From DATDCY01 sp031406795 [NCBI: Candidatus Rokuibacteriota bacterium] (GTDB lineage Bacteria > JAUVQV01), in NCBI GenBank assembly GCA_031406795.1, contig JANOHV010000071.1, positions 1 to 28,548 of the forward strand: a DNA stretch of 28,548 nucleotides, written 5' to 3'. Positions 1-6,709 of the stretch are shown here, in pieces. Both the position numbers and the translations under genes were made by a program. Below the pieces are notes generated by a model. That model saw nothing but the letters and a program-made list of their open reading frames with translations. It was not told the origin of the DNA and made no database searches. How positions within the stretch are numbered: the stretch's first letter is position 1; every line of letters begins with the position of its first letter.

Positions 1-254
1 AGCGCGACCAGGGTGGCGCCGGCGAAGAAGGTGCGACGCAGGAGCGAGGGCGCCCCGGCGAGCAAACCGAAAACGCCGCCGGTATTGCGGCTGAAGGTCA
101 GGTCGAAGAAGCCCGGGATGATGGTCAGCGGCGGCCTCCCCGGCAGGTTCTGGAGCACCCAGGCTTTCGTCGCCTGATCCAGGGCGAGCACCACGACGCA
201 GATGGCCAGGGCCATCCCCCAGGCCACCCCCTGACGACGTTCCGTCTGTTCCAT
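1..254 (-). CDS. lspA: Lipoprotein signal peptidase (signal peptidase II), C-terminus cut by window edge
   Basis: About 84 N-terminal residues are present. The protein begins MEQTERRQGVAW, followed by a hydrophobic first transmembrane helix (about residues 13-26), then DQATKAWV and a segment ending FSRNTGGVFGLLAG. The DQxTK motif after helix 1 and the N-x-G-x-x-FG segment are hallmarks of the LspA family, an inner-membrane aspartyl protease that removes the signal peptide from diacylglyceryl-prolipoproteins. The two catalytic aspartates lie further on, outside the window. The gene follows mtnP by 18 bases on the same strand and is probably co-transcribed with it. A small lipoprotein encoded at 1297-1458 is a possible substrate. 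Identity is recognised from motifs only, but the match is clear. Confidence 0.88.
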   Translation of the reverse strand, partial: MEQTERRQGVAWGMALAICVVVLALDQATKAWVLQNLPGRPPLTIIPGFFDLTFSRNTGGVFGLLAGAPSLLRRTFFAGATLVA

Positions 255-272
255 AGCGCAGTTTCGCCCGGC

Positions 273-1133
273 TCAGTCGAGGTGGCGGCCGAGCAGCAGG
301 CCAAGGCGCCGGCGCGCCTCGAAGGGGATCAGCGACTTGTCGGTGATGATCGCGTGCGCGATGGCGCTGCCGCAGCCGCAGTCGCCCCCGTCGGGAATCA
401 TCGCCACCGCGCGGCGGATGATCTCCTGGGCCAGGCCGACATTCTGGTCGATGATCCTGAGGATCTGCTCGATCGAAACCTCCGCGGTCTCATGCCAGCA
501 GTCGTAGTCGGTTGCCAGGGCGACGGTCGCGTAGCACATCTGGGCCTCGCGCGCGAGGCGGGCCTCGGGGAGGTTGGTCATGCCGATGACGTCGACGCCC
601 CAGGAGCGGTAGAGGTTGGACTCGGCCAGCGTCGAGAACTGCGGCCCCTCGATGCAGAGGTAGGTGCCGCCGACGTGCAGCACGGCGCCGGCTTTCTTTC
701 CGGCGCGGTGCAGCACCTCGGCGAGGTCGGCGCAGACCGGCTTGTTGAAGGGCAGGTGGCCGGCGACGCCGCCGCCGAAGAAGGTGCGCGGGCGCCCCTG
801 GGTCAGGTCGATGAACTGGTCGGGCAGGCAGATGTGGCCCGGGGCGATCGCCTCGCGCATGCTCCCCACCGCGGAGACCGAGATCAGGTGACGGACCCCG
901 AGTTGGCGCAGCGCGTGGATGTTGGCGCGATAGGGGATCTCCGAGGGCAGCAGCCGGTGGCCGCGGCCGTGACGCGGCAGGAACGCGACCCGCCTGCCCG
1001 CGAGAGTGCCCACGACGATTTCATCGGAGGGCAGGCCGAACGGGGTGCTGACCTGGACGCTCGTCTGGTCGGTGAAAGCCTTCATCTGGTACAGGCCGCT
1101 GCCGCCGACGACGCCGATGCTCGCGGTCTCCAT
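273..1133 (-). CDS. mtnP: S-methyl-5'-thioadenosine phosphorylase
   Basis: A 286-residue protein of the purine nucleoside phosphorylase family 2. It would split 5'-methylthioadenosine with phosphate into adenine and 5-methylthioribose-1-phosphate, in methionine salvage and polyamine by-product disposal. Seen in the sequence: the glycine-rich start (IGVVGGSGLY), the phosphate-binding PRHGRGH, the family motif TYLCIEGPQFST, the substrate-site GMTNLPEA and the TDYDCWH segment. A C-terminal CGC pair resembles the CXC motif of archaeal and thermophile MTAPs. I chose the ATG at 1133: a GGGGAG Shine-Dalgarno lies about ten bases upstream. An in-frame GTG at 1142 is possible but would leave only one base after that site. 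MTAP is favoured over the inosine-specific relatives because of the NLPEA and DYDCWH motifs. Confidence 0.92.
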   Translation of the reverse strand: METASIGVVGGSGLYQMKAFTDQTSVQVSTPFGLPSDEIVVGTLAGRRVAFLPRHGRGHRLLPSEIPYRANIHALRQLGVRHLISVSAVGSMREAIAPGHICLPDQFIDLTQGRPRTFFGGGVAGHLPFNKPVCADLAEVLHRAGKKAGAVLHVGGTYLCIEGPQFSTLAESNLYRSWGVDVIGMTNLPEARLAREAQMCYATVALATDYDCWHETAEVSIEQILRIIDQNVGLAQEIIRRAVAMIPDGGDCGCGSAIAHAIITDKSLIPFEARRRLGLLLGRHLD

Positions 1134-1171
1134 CAATCGCACGCTCCCCGGTTAAGTCCCAAAACCAGTCC

Positions 1172-1200
1172 ATTCTACCACCCGCGAGGGCCGTTGGAAA
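1172..1200 (-). promoter_or_regulatory. Probable sigma70-type promoter of mtnP
   Basis: On the minus strand TTTCCA (1195-1200) is separated by 17 bases from TAGAAT (1172-1177), which is preceded by TGG, giving an extended -10 (TGGTAGAAT). This would start transcription about 30 bases before the mtnP ATG. Assigned by eye against the consensus. Confidence 0.5.
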
Positions 1201-1296
1201 TGGGACATCCGCGCCTGCCGGCCGCCGCCGTTTTGTGGAGGCCTCGAATGTGGTACCGTATCGAACAGAGTCAACCATTCACCAAAGGAGCGGCCC

Positions 1297-1458
1297 ATGA
1301 AGAGGTTCGGAACGAGTCTGGTTGCTGCGGCAGCGATCTGCGTGATGGTCGTCGGGTTGTCCGGCTGCAAGAAGGAAGGTCCCGTCGAGCGAGCCGGCAA
1401 GACAGTCGACAAGGCCGGTGAGAACATCAAGGACGCGGTGCAGGACCTCAAGAAGTAG
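1297..1458 (+). CDS. Small putative lipoprotein (53 aa)
   Basis: A short reading frame: a basic start (MKRFGTS), a hydrophobic stretch (LVAAAAICVMVVGL) and a lipobox LSGC with Cys24 as lipidation site, leaving a mature peptide of 30 residues. The mature part is charged and heptad-like (VERAGKTVDKAGENIKDAV), suggesting an amphipathic helix similar to entericidin-type or other very small envelope lipoproteins. An ideal Shine-Dalgarno AAAGGAG (1284-1290) sits six bases before the ATG, which is the main reason to believe it is translated. It would be processed by the signal peptidase II whose gene lies just to the left. No specific function can be assigned. Confidence 0.75.
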   Translation: MKRFGTSLVAAAAICVMVVGLSGCKKEGPVERAGKTVDKAGENIKDAVQDLKK

Positions 1459-1479
1459 GGCGACGCCGTCCTTGACCGC

Positions 1480-3456
1480 GTGCCGCGGGACGCCGTATCA
1501 TTCCACCCCGTGAATGCGCAGGCGGGACAGACCCGGCCGGCGGGCGCCGGGCCCGCCGTGGCCGGGGGTACGGCCGGGGTCGTGGTCCCGCCGGGATTCG
1601 CGGAGTGCCACTACTGCACGGTCGTCAACAAGCGGCGATCCTTTCGTTGCCGCCGCTGCGTCGGGCAGCTCGATCTGCGCGAGCGATTCATTCGCGCAGC
1701 GGAGGATCGACCCCGCCGCCGTTTCGGCTCGCTGCTTTCCCTGCTGCTCCCGGGTTTCGGACACGCCTGGTCCGCGCATCCCGCAGGCGGGCTGTTCTTC
1801 CTCGTGATCCTCGCGGTCGGCAGCGCCTATTACACGCTGCTCCAAGTCGAGCCCAACCTCGGACGCTGGATGACCCTGGGCGCGCTGGCGATCATCTGGG
1901 TCATCGCCGCGCTCGATGCCGCCCGCGGGCAGGCCGAGGTGCAGCCGCCCTGTCAGGAGGCGTGTCCGGCCCACCTGGCCTGCATGCATTACGTGACCCA
2001 CATCCGCGAAAGCCGTTTTCTCGCCTCGCTCGAGCAGATCATGCACCTGTGCCCGCTGCCGGCGAGCATCGGGCGCGTCTGCCACCACCCCTGCGAGAAG
2101 GACTGCCGGCGCGGGCGCGAGGGCGATGCGATCGGGATCTGCGCCCTCAAGCGCTTCGTCGCCGACGGCCACTACGGCGAGGTCCGGGACTTTTATCGCG
2201 CGGCGGCGCCAGTGCAGCCGGTGTTTCCCGAGAAGATCGCCGTCGTCGGCGGCGGCCCCTCGGGGCTGTCGGCGGCGCTGGTGCTGCGGATCATGGGCTT
2301 TCCGGTGACGCTGTTCGAGGCCGAGGCCGAGGCGGGAGGGATGCCCGGTGCCGCGATCCCGGACTATCGACTGCCGCGGGAGATCTACCGGCGGGAGGTC
2401 GCGGCGATGCTCGATGCGGGAATCGAGACGCGCTTCGGCAAGCGACTCGGCCGGGATTTTCAGCTGGCGGATCTCGCCGTCGAGGGCTTTGCCGGCGCCT
2501 ACCTCGCCCTCGGCTGCCAGCGCACCGTGCGGCTGCCGCACTGCGGACCGCCCGAGCAGGGATTTCTCGACGGACTGGAACTGCTCAAGCAGGCCAAGCA
2601 GGACGCCGCGCAGCCGCTCACCGGCCCGGCCCTGGTCATCGGCGGGGGCAACGTCGCGATGGACGTCGCGAAGACGGCGCTGCGCCTGGGCGCCTCCGAA
2701 GTGCGCGTGATCTTCCTCGAGTCGCGCGAGACCATGCCCGCCCACACCTGGGAGTGCGACGAGGCGCTCGCCGAAGGGGTGATGCTCGTGCCGGCGAGCG
2801 CCACCATCTCCTTCGAGGTCGATAACGGGCGCGTGGTGTCCGCGCTGTGCAAGCGCGTGCAACGCATCGAATTGGACGAGAAGAAGCGCATCCGTCCCGT
2901 CCTCTGGGAGGGGACGGAATTCACGCTCCCGGCGGCAACGGTCTTCACAGCGGTCGGTTCCTCTCCGGACTACGGCGTCTTTCCCGTCCCGCCGTCGCGC
3001 ACCCCGCTGCGGAAGGGGGCCTTCGTGGGGCGCCTCCCGCCGGCCGCGGGGCTCGCCATCCCGGTGCTCTACGGCGGGGACTACCTGTCGGGTCCGGCCT
3101 CGGTGATCCAGGCGATTGCCGCCGGCTACCAGGCGGCCGAGGAGCTCTACCGCGCGCTGGGCAAAGTGCGCTACACGCGCCTGCCGCACTGGAACCGGAT
3201 GCGTCGCGTCCGGTTCACCAATTACGCCGACACGCCCGAGCTGCGGCGACGCAACCAGATGGCGATGGAGGAGCCGGCGGAGCGCTGCACCAGCTTCTGC
3301 GAGATCTGCCACGTCTACCCGGAGCGCGACGCGGTTGCCGAGGCCGCGCGCTGCATGCGGTGCCGCTGGACGATCGCCAAGGCGCCGCCGCCGCCGCGCA
3401 CGCCGCAGATACGCGCGCCGCGCGGACCCGCCGCATCCCCGCCTCGCGGTGCGTGA
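1480..3456 (+). CDS. Membrane-anchored GltD-like FAD/NAD(P)H Fe-S oxidoreductase with N-terminal zinc ribbon
   Basis: A 658-residue fusion. Seen in order: a double-CxxC zinc ribbon (C43, C46, C57, C60); two hydrophobic segments (about 84-121 and 130-148) that should anchor it in the membrane; a cysteine-rich segment (158-225; CQEACPAHLAC, then RVCHHPCEKDC) matching the Fe-S domain of glutamate synthase small subunit and dihydropyrimidine dehydrogenase (Fer4_20 type); an FAD-binding VVGGGPSG (255-262); and a second Rossmann motif VIGGGNVAMD (386-395) for NAD(P)H. The C-terminus carries five more cysteines (C603, C607, C610, C625, C628). It probably passes electrons between NAD(P)H, flavin and Fe-S clusters. 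No large glutamate synthase subunit is adjacent, so true GOGAT function is doubtful. The start is uncertain: GTG at 1480 or GTG at 1510, neither with a good ribosome-binding site. Confidence 0.8.
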   Translation: MPRDAVSFHPVNAQAGQTRPAGAGPAVAGGTAGVVVPPGFAECHYCTVVNKRRSFRCRRCVGQLDLRERFIRAAEDRPRRRFGSLLSLLLPGFGHAWSAHPAGGLFFLVILAVGSAYYTLLQVEPNLGRWMTLGALAIIWVIAALDAARGQAEVQPPCQEACPAHLACMHYVTHIRESRFLASLEQIMHLCPLPASIGRVCHHPCEKDCRRGREGDAIGICALKRFVADGHYGEVRDFYRAAAPVQPVFPEKIAVVGGGPSGLSAALVLRIMGFPVTLFEAEAEAGGMPGAAIPDYRLPREIYRREVAAMLDAGIETRFGKRLGRDFQLADLAVEGFAGAYLALGCQRTVRLPHCGPPEQGFLDGLELLKQAKQDAAQPLTGPALVIGGGNVAMDVAKTALRLGASEVRVIFLESRETMPAHTWECDEALAEGVMLVPASATISFEVDNGRVVSALCKRVQRIELDEKKRIRPVLWEGTEFTLPAATVFTAVGSSPDYGVFPVPPSRTPLRKGAFVGRLPPAAGLAIPVLYGGDYLSGPASVIQAIAAGYQAAEELYRALGKVRYTRLPHWNRMRRVRFTNYADTPELRRRNQMAMEEPAERCTSFCEICHVYPERDAVAEAARCMRCRWTIAKAPPPPRTPQIRAPRGPAASPPRGA

Positions 3457-3469
3457 GCACGGCCGCGGA

Positions 3470-3499
3470 TTGCGGCGGAAGTTTGAAATCTGGTAGCAT
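3470..3499 (+). promoter_or_regulatory. Probable promoter for the FtsB-like gene (leaderless arrangement)
   Basis: TTGCGG (3470-3475) lies 18 bases before TAGCAT (3494-3499), preceded by TGG as an extended -10. Transcription would be expected to start about 7 bases downstream, at or next to the ATG at 3506. No Shine-Dalgarno is present between them. Confidence 0.45.
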
Positions 3500-3505
3500 C
3501 AAGCC

Positions 3506-3856
3506 ATGTCCACGGGTCAAAGACAACCGCGCGCGTCGCTTCGCGCCCCGCGTTGGCGCCAGCACCATGGTCTGCTGGTGCTCTGTGTGATGGGCGGCTG
3601 CGCTTTCGTGCTGCTGCTGCTGTCGGTGTTCGGTGACCAGGGAGTCTTCAAGATCCGCGCGCTCGATCGCGATCACGTCGTCCTGGAGCAGAAGGTCCGC
3701 GAGATCGAAAGCGATAATGCGACGCTGCGCCGGCAACTGCGCGACATGAAGGAGGGGCGCGCCTCGTACGAACTCGCCGCGCGCGAGAAGCTCGGGCTCG
3801 TGAAGCCCGGCGAAATCGTCTACGACTTCAGGACGGACCCCCTCAAGTCCCGTTAG
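3506..3856 (+). CDS. Septum formation initiator (FtsB/DivIC-like) protein
   Basis: A 116-residue bitopic membrane protein. A basic cytoplasmic start (about 1-22) is followed by one transmembrane helix (about 23-43, rich in Leu and Val), a short linker and a coiled coil (about 52-80; LEQKVREIESDNATLRRQL), then the family segment YELAAREKLGLVKPGE. FtsB/DivIC proteins join FtsL and FtsQ in the periplasmic divisome subcomplex that activates septal peptidoglycan synthesis. The architecture and the REKLGLVKPGE ending are typical of the Pfam DivIC family. Length is normal. There is no ribosome-binding site before the ATG, and a candidate -10 sits directly upstream, suggesting a leaderless mRNA. Its stop codon forms part of a terminator hairpin. 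Confidence 0.82.
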   Translation: MSTGQRQPRASLRAPRWRQHHGLLVLCVMGGCAFVLLLLSVFGDQGVFKIRALDRDHVVLEQKVREIESDNATLRRQLRDMKEGRASYELAAREKLGLVKPGEIVYDFRTDPLKSR

Positions 3857-3882
3857 CCCGACCCGCTGGGGAGGGCTTTTTT
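3855..3882 (+). terminator. Rho-independent terminator after the FtsB-like gene
   Basis: AGCCC (3855-3859) pairs with GGGCT (3873-3877) around an inner CCC/GGG stem, and is followed by a run of six T (3877-3882). The stem begins inside the TAG stop codon. Confidence 0.72.
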
Positions 3883-3975
3883 CGCCCCTGCGGCGTTGGT
3901 GCTCGCGTTGCTTGTGCGGCGCACACGAGTGCGCCTCCGCGCACGCTTCGCACCTGCCTTGCAGGAGCGAAAAAA
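3877..3975. repeat. Long imperfect palindrome between convergent genes
   Basis: The outer arms 3877-3891 and 3961-3975 are inverted copies with one mismatch (TTTTTTCGCCCCTGC against GCAGGAGCGAAAAAA). Inside, GGTGC/GCACC and GTGCGGCGCAC/GTGCGCC..GCAC continue the pairing. The roughly 100-base unit would fold into one long stem and offers a T-run on each strand, so it may act as a bidirectional terminator between the FtsB-like gene and thiC. It could also be a REP-like dispersed repeat. Confidence 0.65.
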
Positions 3976-4000
3976 TCCGCTCCCGATCGGGCCGGGCAGC
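3970..4000 (-). terminator. Probable rho-independent terminator after thiC
   Basis: Reading the minus strand, GCT-CCCG pairs with CGGG-AGC (between about 3980 and 4000), followed by GGA and six T (3970-3975). It starts immediately after the thiC stop codon. Confidence 0.5.
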
Positions 4001-5379
4001 TAATACTTAGGAAATTTCCTGGATGCGGGTGACCGTGCGGGGGGGGCCTTGGACTTCGTTCCCGTTGCGGGATTCATTCCCAGGACCTCGCGCATCCCCT
4101 TGATCGAACAGTACGGCCCGCACATCGTGCAGACGTCCCCGCTCGGCAATTCGCCGCCGGCCCGGCGCGCGGCGATGGTCGAGGGGTCGAGGGCGAGCCG
4201 CTCCTGCCCGGCCCAATCCAGGGCCTGCCGGCAGCGGGAGAACTCACGATCGCGCTCACGGGCGGCGGCGTTGCCGCGGGCCAGGTCGGCGGCGTGGCCG
4301 GCGATCTTCGAGGCGATGACCCCCTGGCGCACGTCTTCGATCCCCGGCAGGCCGAGGTGCTCGGCCGGCGTCACGTAGCACAGGAAGTCCGCGCCGGCCC
4401 AGGCGGCGAGCGCGCCGCCGATCGCCGCGGTGATGTGGTCGTAGCCGGGCGCGATGTCGGTGACCAGAGGCCCGAGCACGTAGAACGGCGCGTCTTCGCA
4501 GACCCGCTTCTGGATCAGCACGTTCGCCTGGATCTGCTCCATCGACATGTGCCCGGGGCCCTCGACCATCGCCTGGACGCCGGCCGCCTTGGCACGCCGC
4601 ACCAGTTCGCCGAGGATCACCAGTTCCTGCACCTGCGCGCGGTCGGTGGCGTCGGCGCCGCAGCCGGGCCGCAGCGCGTCGCCGAGACTCAGAACCAGAT
4701 CGTGCCGGCGGGCGATCTCCAGCAGGCGGTCGTAGTCGGCGTACAGCGGGTTTTCGGCGCCCCGGCGGTGCATCCATTCGGCTATGAACGCCCCGCCGCG
4801 GCTGACGATGCCGAGGATGCGCCCCTGGGTGCGCACGTGGCCGAGGCTCTGGAGGGTCAGTCCGCAGTGCACCGTGACGAAGCCGACGCCGTCGCGCCCG
4901 TGCCGGTCGATCGCGTCGAAGAGGGCGTCGGGCGTCATCCGGTCCAGACGCCCGGGGTGGCGCGCGAGCGTGTCGACGGCGGCCTGGTATACCGGCACCG
5001 TGCCGACCGAGACCGGGCTGGCCTTGATGATCGCGGCGCGGATCAGGTCGAGATCGCCGCCGGTCGAGAGGTCCATGACCGCATCGGCGCCCGCGGCGAC
5101 GGCGACCTTGAGCTTGGCCAGTTCGGCCTCGAGCCCCGAGCGCGCCTGGGAAGTCCCGAGGTTGGCGTTGACCTTGATCGAGAGACCGGCGCCCACGCCG
5201 AGGGGACGGGCGCCGCGTGCCTTGCCCGAACGGCAGATCACGATCGTCCCGGCGGCAACGCCGGCGCGGACGACATCGGGGTCGACGCCTTCGTGGCGGG
5301 CCACGGCCAGCACGGCCGCGGGGGTCTCTCCCCGGCGGGTCTGCTCGAGGATGGTGCCGGTTTTCTTTCGTGAGCTCAT
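4000..5379 (-). CDS. thiC: Phosphomethylpyrimidine synthase ThiC (short form; BzaF-type paralogue not excluded)
   Basis: A 459-residue radical-SAM enzyme. ThiC rearranges 5-aminoimidazole ribotide to the hydroxymethylpyrimidine phosphate of thiamin. Close paralogues (BzaA/B/F) instead make 5-hydroxybenzimidazole for cobamides. Diagnostic segments seen: KVNANLGTS (about 69-77), MDLSTGGDL, VTVHCGLT, SRGGAFIAEWM, LSLGDALRPGC, MVEGPGHMSM, TDIAPGYDH and FLCYVTPAEHLGLP. The C-terminal cluster cysteines are C417, C420 and C424 (CTMCGPYC), one residue tighter than the CX2CX4C of long ThiC. Short-form length (about 430-460 residues) fits anaerobe and deltaproteobacterial versions. The start is supported by GGGAGAG seven bases upstream. 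I could see no TPP or cobalamin riboswitch in the leader. The gene is last in line after lpxB on the same strand. Confidence 0.88.
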   Translation of the reverse strand: MSSRKKTGTILEQTRRGETPAAVLAVARHEGVDPDVVRAGVAAGTIVICRSGKARGARPLGVGAGLSIKVNANLGTSQARSGLEAELAKLKVAVAAGADAVMDLSTGGDLDLIRAAIIKASPVSVGTVPVYQAAVDTLARHPGRLDRMTPDALFDAIDRHGRDGVGFVTVHCGLTLQSLGHVRTQGRILGIVSRGGAFIAEWMHRRGAENPLYADYDRLLEIARRHDLVLSLGDALRPGCGADATDRAQVQELVILGELVRRAKAAGVQAMVEGPGHMSMEQIQANVLIQKRVCEDAPFYVLGPLVTDIAPGYDHITAAIGGALAAWAGADFLCYVTPAEHLGLPGIEDVRQGVIASKIAGHAADLARGNAAARERDREFSRCRQALDWAGQERLALDPSTIAARRAGGELPSGDVCTMCGPYCSIKGMREVLGMNPATGTKSKAPPARSPASRKFPKY

Positions 5380-5414
5380 TATCTCTCCCTAGTCTGTTCA
5401 GTGCCTCAGCTGGA

Positions 5415-5423
5415 ATTCTAACA
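5415..5423 (-). promoter_or_regulatory. Candidate extended -10 promoter of thiC
   Basis: The minus strand reads TGTTAGAAT (5415-5423), an extended -10, about 35 bases before the thiC start. No convincing -35 is visible. It lies between the palindromic repeat and thiC, so thiC may be transcribed separately from lpxB. Confidence 0.35.
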
Positions 5424-5447
5424 GTTTACCGGAAAACCCGTTGCGGG

Positions 5448-5573
5448 GCAGGCCGCTCAAAAGGGTCCAGGTGCAAGGCGGGCGAGCCCTGAGGAATGAG
5501 GCGTACAAGTCGTACGCCGCAGTGACGAAGGGCGAAGCCCAACGCCGCAGATGGGCCGTTTTCAGCGGCCTGC
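5448..5573. repeat. 126-bp palindromic intergenic repeat element (copy 1)
   Basis: The ends are an imperfect inverted repeat of about 30 bases: GCAGGCCGCTCAAAAGGG... at the left pairs with ...CCGTTTTCAGCGGCCTGC at the right. The centre holds a perfect small hairpin GGCGTAC-aagtc-GTACGCC (about 5500-5518). The element ends on the first base of the lpxB stop codon. A related, internally shortened copy occurs at 11606-11647. I believe similar units are dispersed in deltaproteobacterial-type genomes, from memory. It may stabilise or terminate the lpx transcript. Confidence 0.8.
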
Positions 5574-6709
5574 TACCAGTCGGCATAGCGGGCGATGGAG
5601 GCGGCGGCACGCGCGGCCGCGCCCCCCGGTCCGAGAAGGGCGCTGACCTTGCCGCATTTTTCCCGGAGCCGCGCCGCGGCCGCGGGGTCGTCGAGGAGAC
5701 GTTCGATCTCCGCCGCGATGGTTTCGGGGCGGCACTCGTACTGGAGCAATTCGAGCACCGCCGGCTCGCCGAGAAGCAGGTTCGGCAGGCTCGCCCAGCG
5801 GGCGCGGATCAGACGCTTCGCGATCGCGTGCGAGAGCGGGGAGACCCGGTAGACAACGACGAAAGGCGTGCCGATGAGCGCGGTCTCCAGCGTCGCCGTC
5901 CCCGACGCGACGACGGCGGCGTCGGCCGCGGCGAGGCAATCCCAGGCGCGCCCCTCGACGATGCGGGCGGCGATCGGTTCGGCGCTCAGCGGCGAGAGCA
6001 GCGGCCGCACCGCGGGGGAGGCCGCGGGCACGACGAACTGCGGGCGCGGCCTGCGGCGGGAGAGCAGCGCGCCGGCCCCCAGCAGCGAGGGCAGCAGTGC
6101 GCGGACCTCGCCGCGGCGGCTGCCGGGGAGCAGCGCGACTACCGGACGCGCAGCGTCGAGCTGCAGATCGGCGCGCAGCGCCTGCTGCGGCGCCGAAGGG
6201 CGGACGAGGTCGACGAGCGGGTGTCCGACGTATTCGGTGCGAATACCGGCCTCTTTGAAGAACGCCTCCTCGAAGGGCAGGATGCACAGCGCGAGGTCGA
6301 CCGTCCGACGGATGTCCCGCAGCCGGCCGCGGCGCCAGGCCCAGACTTGCGGCGTGATGAAGTAGACGACGCGCAAGCCGAGTTCGTGCGCCGCCCGGGC
6401 CAGACGCAGGTTGAAATCCGGCGCGTCGACGAGCACCACGACGGCGGGCCGACGCCGCGCCAGTTCGCCGCGGAGCCGGCGCAACAGGGCCAGGATCGAA
6501 CCGAGCTTCGGGAGGACCTCCGTGATGCCCACGAGCGAGAGCTGTTCGATTCCGGCGACCTGCTGCTGGCCGGCGGCCGCGAGGCACGGTCCGCCGACTC
6601 CCCACGCCGCGAGATCGGGTCGCATTCGCCTCAGTTCCATCAGCAGCGCCGCGGCGTGCTGGTCACCCGAAACCTCGCCGGCCGAGATGAAGATCTCAGG
6701 CCCGGGCAT
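5573..6709 (-). CDS. lpxB: Lipid-A-disaccharide synthase
   Basis: A 378-residue GT19 glycosyltransferase that joins UDP-2,3-diacylglucosamine with lipid X (2,3-diacylglucosamine-1-phosphate) to form the tetraacyl disaccharide of lipid A, at the inner membrane. Seen: the start MPGPEIFISAGEVSGDQHAA, the FITPQVWAW segment, CILPFEEAFF, GHPLVD, LLPGSRRGEV and VASGTATLE, all in the expected order. Length is close to that of E. coli LpxB. The frame is open upstream to 6916, but that extension is low-complexity and lies inside lpxI. The ATG at 6709, with GAGG just upstream, matches the conserved N-terminus. The gene overlaps the end of lpxI by 14 bases, consistent with translational coupling in the lpx operon. 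Confidence 0.95.
   Translation of the reverse strand: MPGPEIFISAGEVSGDQHAAALLMELRRMRPDLAAWGVGGPCLAAAGQQQVAGIEQLSLVGITEVLPKLGSILALLRRLRGELARRRPAVVVLVDAPDFNLRLARAAHELGLRVVYFITPQVWAWRRGRLRDIRRTVDLALCILPFEEAFFKEAGIRTEYVGHPLVDLVRPSAPQQALRADLQLDAARPVVALLPGSRRGEVRALLPSLLGAGALLSRRRPRPQFVVPAASPAVRPLLSPLSAEPIAARIVEGRAWDCLAAADAAVVASGTATLETALIGTPFVVVYRVSPLSHAIAKRLIRARWASLPNLLLGEPAVLELLQYECRPETIAAEIERLLDDPAAAARLREKCGKVSALLGPGGAAARAAASIARYADW

Noticed and set aside
1498-3312. 604-codon open frame antisense to the GltD-like gene
   Set aside because: Low-complexity composition and no recognisable motif. The sense frame carries the cofactor-binding motifs.
5380-5447. TPP or cobalamin riboswitch before thiC
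   Set aside because: A CTGAGG-like string and a TAGGGAG near the start recall parts of a TPP box, but the conserved core and pairing are not present. TAGGGAG is better read as the ribosome-binding site.
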